From: Serilophus lunatus
Taxonomy: Eukaryota; Chordata; Aves; Passeriformes; Eurylaimidae
NCBI GenBank assembly: GCA_013399895.1
Contig: VXBA01002850.1
Span: 63,795 to 127,794 of the forward strand
Reading direction: 5' to 3'
DNA length: 64,000 nt
Shown here: piece after piece, positions 58,701 through 64,000 of the stretch
How the letters are laid out: every line of letters starts with the position of its first letter
Numbering within the stretch: the stretch's first letter is position 1
Translations under genes and position numbers: made by a program
The notes under the pieces: model-generated
Database searches by the model: none
Told to the model about the DNA's origin: nothing
The model's input: the letters and a program-made list of their open reading frames with translations, nothing else

Positions 58701-60773
58701 AGAGTTGGCAGTAAAATTACAAACCCAAGGTTTTAAGGATCATGCAGAAGAAAGAATCCTTCCCACTGGGACAGCCTGGGAAAGGGGGAGTTGTCAGCAC
58801 AGCCCAGGCACCAACTGCCTCCACATTTAAAGCCCATCATCACCTTCACTCACAAACCACGGGAGCATTGGGGGTCACACGACCTCCAAAGCCCAGGGAG
58901 GAGGTTTGGCAGCACAGAAGTTGCAGTTCCTGATCAATGCAAAGCAGAAAAACACCCCCCCACACACAGAGAGAAACACATGGCCCAGCCCAGGTGTGGT
59001 GCTGAGCAACAATTCCAGAGGCAGGGCCATGGACTGGGAATCCCTCCTGGCTCTGGAGCAGCCCTGGGGATGCCAAGCTGGACGTGCCCTGTCCGTGGGC
59101 ACTGGCAGCCCAGAGATCCCCCATTCCCTGGGCTGATCCCAGGGGAATTCTGCCCCTCTGCCCCCTCAGGTGAGATCCCCCTGCTCTGGGGGAGGACATG
59201 GAGCTGCTGGAGAGAGTCCAGAGGAGGCCCCAAGGATCAGAGGGATGGAAGAAAGGCTGGGAGAGTTGGGAGAGTTCAGCCTGGAGAAGGCAAGGCTTTG
59301 GGGTGACCCAATTGTGGCCTTCCAGGAGCTGGAGGAGCCACAGGAAAGATGGAAATTATTTCCAAGGGATGGAGGGACAGGAGAAGGGGAATGGATTCAA
59401 ACTCCCAGAGGGCAGGGATACATGTTGGGAAGGAATTCCTGGCTGGGAGGGTGGGGAGGCCCTGGCACAGATTCCCAGAGAAGCTGTGGCTGCCCCATCC
59501 CTGGCAGTGTCCAAGGCCAGGCTGAAGCAGCCTGGGACAGTGGGAGGTGTCCCTGCCCTTGGAATGGGATGAGCTTTAAGGTCCCTTCCAGCCCAAACCA
59601 GTCTGGGATTCTGCCAAACCAGCCCTGTGCCCACTTCTCTCAGGCTCCAGGAGAGAGGATCCCCACAGACATTCCCACAGAATTCCTACAGATCCAGCTG
59701 CAGCGTGGAACAAGCCCTTGTTTATAATCTGGCAAACTTTAATACTTTATGATAAAGCCACCAAGGCTCTGGAAACATAAACAGACGGGGAGATGTTTGT
59801 CAGACAAACCTGAATAGAATTTCACAAGGAAAAACACTGCTCTGCAGCACTTGACACTTCCCAAAGGTCTGGTATAAACAATGGGAGTTTCAGTTTACTT
59901 AAAATTATTAAACATCTTTTCTAATGGAAAAGTATTAAGCAACTCAAACCCTCGGGTTCCTCCTCAGAAATAAACACTCCCGTTTCCCAGATATTCCCCA
60001 GGACACATCTGCTCCCACCTGGGATGAGCACCTTTGCTGCAGCCCCTGCTCTGCACATGGAATTTGGGGGGGCACAAGCTCTGCCTGCTGTCACTGTCAC
60101 TGAGCTCAAAGCCCGAGGGAAAAACCTGAGGAATGTTTGTCCCACCGCGCACGGACCCAGCTTTAAGGACAAATAAGTAGACAAAAAAGATAAAAAAACC
60201 CCAAATCCACAGGGCCGTTCCCTCTCCGAGGGGAGCAGCCCCGCAGGGCCGGGGCAGGTCGGGGGGTCTCAAAGTCACTTTTCACACATAAAACCCCTCA
60301 CGGCGCCTCTGGTTTAATAACCCCGATCCCTTCGGGCACAGCCCGTGCTCCCCCATCCCGGGCGGGACGGGTCCCACATTCCCGGGACAGCCCCGAATGA
60401 TCCAACGCTCCCCAACTCCGGCAGCTCCCGCCGGGGGTCCGAGCCCTGCCCAAGGTCACCTTGCCCGGGCCGGGCTCTGGGCCGGGCGGGCCCGCGGGGC
60501 CATCGCCGGCAGCGGCCCCTCCGCACCCCCCGCGCCCCGCCCGGGCCCGCCCCGCCCTGAGGGGCGAATCCCGGGAGGACGAACCCCGGGCCGCGCACCG
60601 CGGGGACACGCATGGGGGGCGCTCCCCCCGCTCCGGAGCGCCTCGGGCGGGCCCCGGCGGCCCTTCCCCCGGCCCTCCCGGCCGGCCGAGCCCGCGCCGC
60701 CCTCACCGAGCTTCACGGCCGCGTCCGCCACACACCGGTCCCACTTCCTGCCCAGGTCGCCCTCGGCCGCCAT
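49695..60773 (-). CDS. MICOS10: MICOS10 (MIC10/MINOS1), crista-junction protein
   Basis: Exons 60773-60707, 52223-52176, 51693-51584 and 49703-49695 give 77 aa (human 78). MIC10 sits in the mitochondrial inner membrane as a hairpin. As the core of the MICOS complex it oligomerises through glycine motifs to bend membrane at crista junctions. Visible features: the N-terminal LGRKWDRCVADAAVKL; TM1 from residue 23 with the glycine ladder GAGFGLG (23-29); a basic turn RK at 39-40; TM2 with GSGMGLG (47-53); then AYSNCQHDF and the tail LLHGKFVKEQ. All four exons have consensus GT/AG sites and the frame is continuous. The protein has no cleavable presequence, as expected for the family. NBL1 is the next gene on the same strand. 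Confidence 0.95.
49704..51583 (-). other. MICOS10: MICOS10 intron 3
   Basis: 1.88 kb, donor AAAA|GTAAGT. AT-rich and repeat-poor. If retained, it would add VSTSADGC and a stop to the protein. Confidence 0.8.
51584..51693 (-). CDS. MICOS10: MICOS10 exon 3 (second membrane segment)
   Basis: 110 bases, acceptor CTGCTCCCCAG. It encodes KTWPLAFGSGMGLGMAYSNC and QHDFQSPYLLHGKFVK, the most conserved part of MIC10. Confidence 0.97.
51694..52175 (-). other. MICOS10: MICOS10 intron 2
   Basis: 482 bases between donor AAAA|GTAAGT and acceptor CCCCAG. No repeat seen. Confidence 0.85.
52176..52223 (-). CDS. MICOS10: MICOS10 exon 2 (first membrane segment)
   Basis: A 48-base exon, acceptor TTGTTGCAG. It encodes AGFGLGIVFSVIFFK. 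It is too short to be noticed as an open frame alone and was found from the family sequence. Confidence 0.95.
53717..53790. repeat. Short direct duplication (31 bp, offset 43 bp)
   Basis: TGCACAGGGAAAGGTTGGGA and the following TCAGG..CTCTTC occur at 53717-53748 and again at 53760-53790. One copy has an extra G. Confidence 0.93.
56165..56275 (+). mobile_element. CR1 LINE fragment, truncated at both ends
   Basis: AGAGAAGCTGTGGCTGCCCC, GGTGTCCAAGGCCGGGTTGG and GACAGTGGGAGGTGTC are visible. The usual TTCCAACC tail is missing. Confidence 0.88.
59195..59612 (+). mobile_element. CR1 LINE fragment (3' end, about 420 bp)
   Basis: It runs from ATGGAGCTGCTGGAGAGAGT through GGCAAGGCTTTGGGGTGACC and the AGAAGCTGTGGCTGCCCCAT block to AAGGTCCCTTCCAGCCCAAA and GGGATTCT. 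Confidence 0.96.
60707..60773 (-). CDS. MICOS10: MICOS10 exon 1 coding part
   Basis: Encodes MAAEGDLGRKWDRCVADAAV and KL plus one base; donor AGCTCG|GTGAGG. The GRKWDRC..DA..K pattern is the MIC10 N-terminus. The ATG is inside a TISU/YY1-type element, which supports the start. Confidence 0.95.
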
Positions 60774-60777
60774 CTTG
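60766..60777 (-). promoter_or_regulatory. MICOS10: TISU / YY1-type start element
   Basis: CAAGATGGCGGC on the gene strand fits the TISU consensus SAASATGGCGGC exactly and spans the ATG. TISU elements are known to set both transcription (YY1) and scanning-free initiation in genes with very short 5' UTRs, often mitochondrial ones. Confidence 0.85.
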
Positions 60778-60806
60778 CCCGTCCCCTCGCCTCCTCCCCC
60801 CGGCAA

Positions 60807-60818
60807 CTCTCGCGAGAG
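60807..60818. promoter_or_regulatory. TCTCGCGAGA palindrome
   Basis: CTCTCGCGAGAG is a perfect 12-base palindrome 34 bases upstream of the MICOS10 ATG. A second copy, TCTCGCGAGG, lies at 60852-60861. TCTCGCGAGA is a known core-promoter motif of CpG-island, often bidirectional, promoters. Confidence 0.85.
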
Positions 60819-61317
60819 CTGCCGCTCAGCCGCTTTGGCCGCGCGGGCAGATCTCGCGAGGTTTCCTTCCCTCCCGACCGTTGCCATGGTTGCCGGCAGG
60901 GCGTCATGGCGGCTCGGCCCGGCCTTGGGCCCGGCCCCCAAAGTCGCCTTTTCCCGGAGGATGCGGCGCTAAAGCGCCGTTCGGCCCCGGCATGGGCAGC
61001 GCCTTGAGCTCCCGCCGTGCCTCCCGGCGCCCCGAGGTCGTGGCAGCACCACGGTGCCCTCGCAGGGCCCCGCGCTGGGCCCGCAGAGCGCTCGCCTCAG
61101 GCAGGGTCAGGCCCGGGCTGGGACAGCCCCGGACGCACATTCCCGGCAGGTGTGCCCTGGGTCTGGCCCTGAGTCCTGCCCTAGATCCTGCCTAGCGCCG
61201 GCAGCGCCTCTGCGTGAGCCAGGAGTGGATGCCGAGGGGGGCAGAGCAGTGGCAGAGCTGCCCCAGAGAAGGAACGGGTTCCCTCTCTCTGCAGACATTC
61301 CAAACCCAGCCCCGGGG

Positions 61318-61378
61318 GCCCCCGCCTTGGCTGGAGGGTCTCCAGGGGTCCCTTCCAACCCCAGCAATGCCGAGATTT
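61318..61378 (+). mobile_element. CR1 LINE tail, short
   Basis: GGTCTCCAGGGGTCCCTTCC followed by AACCCCAGCAATGCCGAGAT resembles a CR1 3' tail. Only about 60 bases remain. Confidence 0.6.
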
Positions 61379-61524
61379 TGCCTGAAACGAGAGGTGTGAA
61401 AAAGCAGCTGTTGATCCCAGGGATCCCCTCGTTTTACCAACAACCCAGACCTCTCATGCTCTTTTTAGTTGGGAGAGTCATATCAGGATAATATCAGCAA
61501 GATCAGTCACATTCAAGGAGTTAC

Positions 61525-61645
61525 TCTCACTGTCCTGGGTTATTCCAGCCTGGCCTTGGACACTTCCAGGGATGGAGCAGCCAGAGCTGCTCTGGGAAAC
61601 TGTGCCAAGGCCTCCCCACGCTCCCAGGGAAGGATTTCTTACATG
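61525..61645 (-). mobile_element. CR1 LINE fragment
   Basis: AGCCTGGCCTTGGACACTTC, CAGGGATGGAGCAGCCAGAG and ACTGTGCCAAGGCCTCCCCA give reverse-complement CR1. Its 3' tail is missing. Confidence 0.88.
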
Positions 61646-62894
61646 TATTTATATATATTTGTATACATGTGTGGCCTGGAAGGCTCCTCCAGAAGCCTCC
61701 TGAACAAATAGCCCGAGTTTCACTCTCCAGTGTCCCCGTTCACAGTCTGAGATCACTTTTAGCTGCAATTCCTTGGTTTGATTTCTTTAAGCTCTGGCAG
61801 CTTTCTTCATCAAGGTGGAGGAGGCTCTGCTGCTTCCCAGAACTGCAATAATTTAGTTCTTTAACTATAAAAACACCCCCTGCCCCAGCAGTTTTCTCCC
61901 TGAATGGAGCCCCCAGTGTTCCCTGAGCTGCTGCTCCAGCTTCTCCCCCCTTCCCAAAAGGCTCCTGAAACACCAGCAGCCTCCTCTAAGTCCTTCCTGA
62001 ATGTTCCTCCCCAGGCCCAAATTCCTGAGGGCAGTGTCTGCAACTGTGGCTTCCCTTGGCCAGGACAAATGCTTAGGGCAGTGTCCCCTCACCCTCTTCA
62101 TCCCAGGCTTTGGGGCTCCCTGGAAAGGCCTGGTTTGGGATGGAGGGAGGAGGTGCAGTGTCTGGAGGGATCCTCACAGCCTGGGGCACCTTTTTCCAAG
62201 GTGAGGATTGTTGAGAACCTTCAGCCTCCTCTGGAGAAATCCCTCTGCTGCTTTGGAGATCCCACAGTCCCTGAGGGGTGGAAAACCTTCTCCAGGAAGG
62301 ATCAGGAGCACATTCCCTGTCCCCCCTCGCCAGCCCAGGAGGGAATGTGTCCAAAGACAGGCTTTTCTCTGCATTGCTCTGCTCACTTGGCAATTGGCCC
62401 TTGCAGTGCGAGTTGAGTGTTTGTTATTCTGTGGCTCCAAGGTGATGTTTAGAACCTGTGGTTTTGAAAAAACCTCCTTTGCATTTTCCAGCCCAGCATA
62501 TGCTGTCCCAGGGATCCTTCCCTCCCTTCTCCCCTCCTTCCCTTCCAGTAAATAAATGGATGGGAAAAAAAAATAGATGGAGGAGGCTGAAACAAAGCCA
62601 GAAAGCTTCCAAGCAGTCTCTGGTGGAATTAAACTTTTAGGAAGTTCAGAACATCAGTTTTCTCAACTCTGTACCTGACTCAAGCTGTGTATGGAACCAG
62701 GAAGGTTCCTCCCAGAGCAGGAGTTAGATAGGTCTCAGTTTTCCAGCAGAGGGCCATGAGACAAGCCAGGGGCAGGACTGGGAATCTCAGCTGGATAAGA
62801 ACAAGTTTAGTCTCCAGAATTGCTGTTCCCAGGAGTGCAGGGGCAGCACCGTCCCTCTCCATGGTGCTTCCATTCCTAGAAGGACATGGAGGGG

Positions 62895-63262
62895 CTGTAG
62901 AAGGGAATAGAGCTGGGAAGGGGCTGAGGGAGCTGGGGGGGCTCAGCCTGGAGAGAAGGAAGCTCAGGGGGCCCCTGGAATTCTCTGTAATCCCTGCCAG
63001 GAGGGGGGAGCTGGGGGGGGGTCGGGCTCTGCTCCCAGGGAACAAGGGATGGGATGAGAGGGAACGGCCTCAGGAAGAGGTTTAGGTTGGATCTTGGGAA
63101 ATTCCTTCCTGGCAAGGGGGGTCAGGCCTTGGCAGGGGCTGCCCAGGGAGGGTTGGAGTGCCCATCCCTGGAGGTGTCCAAGGAAGGCCTGGTGGGAATT
63201 GGTCCCAGACTGGACTCGATGGTCTTGGGAGATATTTCCCCACCTGCTGATTCTGTGATTGC
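62895..63262 (+). mobile_element. CR1 LINE fragment (3' end, about 370 bp)
   Basis: GGGGCTCAGCCTGGAGAGAA, TTAGGTTGGATCTTGGGAAA, CCCATCCCTGGAGGTGTCCA and GACTGGACTCGATGGTCTTG lead to a GATTCTGTGATTG tail. Confidence 0.95.
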
Positions 63263-64000
63263 ACAGATGCACTCAGAGGGCAGGAGCTCCTCTGGAGCCA
63301 GAATTCCAGTCTTTTCCTTAAGAACTCTTAGCTCTGGCTCGTCCATGGTGCAGCACAGGGGGAGACACCCTCACCACAGCACTTTTGGTTTTAAAACTTG
63401 CCAGCAAGTTCCTTTCAAATCCTGCTCCTTCCCCAGGCTGAGTGTATCACCTCTTATCAAAGAATCCTTCATTCCCCTCTGGATCCTCACACACTCCTGC
63501 TCCCCTCCTTTCCAGAGAACACACACACAACATCTCCCATGAACTTAAATAACACCAATCACCTCCTACACACACACTGATTATTTCTTTTCCTGCCAAG
63601 CTCTGCACAGGAAGGCAGCAGTGTAGGAGTGATCTCCTGGAAATAGTTGGACCCCACTCACTGTCTGTACTTCCACAACTCTTCTCTCCTCTTCCAGAGA
63701 GACCAGGCCTGGGCAGGAACCTCCCAATTCCCAGTTTCCACTCCAGTGTGTTGGTTTCCCCTCCATACACACACCCAAGGCACATTCCCCAGCACATCCT
63801 GATGCTCCTTTTTCTCTATGAAAACCTTTCAGCTCTCCAAGCAACAGCAAAAAAATCTGAGGAAAAAGAAACCCCTGAAATGGGAAAGGTGCCAGAGGCT
63901 CCATTAAGTCTCCTGTTGGGTCCTTATTGATTTACTGTGGCTAGCACTGGGATCCCGTGGGGATGGACAACAGTCTGAGGGAGAACAGCTTGTGCTGCAG

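Larger units (their letters stand above)
52224..60706 (-). other. MICOS10: MICOS10 intron 1
   Basis: 8.5 kb, donor CTCG|GTGAGG. It is AT-rich in its 3' half and contains CR1 fragments at about 56.2 and 59.2-59.6 kb and a short direct duplication at 53.7 kb. No other gene recognised. Confidence 0.8.
60230..61200 (-). promoter_or_regulatory. MICOS10: CpG island at the MICOS10 promoter
   Basis: Dense CpG on both sides of the MICOS10 start, with many GGGCGG/CCGCCC-like boxes and no TATA box. It looks like a housekeeping promoter. Long + strand open frames here are base-composition artefacts. Confidence 0.85.
60862..64000. other. Flank upstream of MICOS10
   Basis: The end of the CpG island is followed by about 2.8 kb of non-coding sequence with three CR1 pieces. 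No exon of the next syntenic gene (CAPZB in human) was recognised. Confidence 0.6.

Noticed and set aside
60461..61195. 244-codon + strand frame over MICOS10 exon 1
   Set aside because: A Pro/Arg/Ala-rich shadow of a CpG island, antisense to a real exon, with no recognisable domain.
1..64000. tRNA, rRNA, endogenous retrovirus or DNA transposon
   Set aside because: I looked for A/B boxes with a clover-leaf arm, LTR pairs, gag/pol motifs and terminal inverted repeats by eye and saw none. A database search could still reveal old fragments.

Overview
The window is vertebrate nuclear DNA, almost certainly from a bird and perhaps a passerine. Two things support this. Sixteen fragments of the avian LINE CR1 are recognisable by their 3' ends, with the TTCCAACC block and the ATTCTATG-type tail. 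Small intron-split genes with GT/AG boundaries also occur in the same order as on human chromosome 1p36. No prokaryotic operon, CRISPR array, intact provirus or tRNA gene was seen.

Four protein genes can be read exon by exon. (1) TMCO4, + strand: only its last four coding exons (1215-15525) are inside the window. They carry the GXSXG motif of the DUF726 alpha/beta-hydrolase-like domain. (2) HTR6, - strand: a complete three-exon serotonin 5-HT6 receptor (21658-18614, 435 aa). It runs towards TMCO4, so the two 3' ends face each other. (3) NBL1 (DAN), - strand: a secreted cystine-knot BMP antagonist of 177 aa in three coding exons (29141-27294). A likely non-coding first exon lies in a CpG island near 38.6 kb. 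(4) MICOS10 (MIC10), - strand: a 77 aa mitochondrial inner-membrane crista-junction protein in four small exons (60773-49695). It starts in a CpG island that contains a TISU-type start and a TCTCGCGAGA palindrome.

Layout: 1-15.9 kb TMCO4; 16-17.6 kb convergent intergenic gap; 17.6-22.7 kb HTR6 with its GC-rich 5' flank; 22.7-26.2 kb intergenic DNA with a 26-bp minisatellite; 26.2-38.9 kb NBL1; 39-49.4 kb intergenic; 49.4-60.8 kb MICOS10; 60.8-64 kb upstream flank rich in CR1. The genes are unrelated in function (lipase-like membrane protein, neuronal GPCR, morphogen antagonist, cristae organiser). They are neighbours through conserved synteny, not as a pathway. MICOS10 and NBL1 lie head to tail, the arrangement that gives a readthrough transcript in human.

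I found no convincing new biological system. The most distinctive items are: a 24-residue tandem duplication in the TMCO4 tail; a 26-bp minisatellite of seven units; a degenerate minisatellite at the HTR6 5' flank; purine/pyrimidine mirror-like tracts at the NBL1 promoter; the two-codon last coding exon of MICOS10; and the TISU plus palindrome promoter. All were read by eye; splice boundaries rest on consensus sites and remembered family sequence, not on transcripts.
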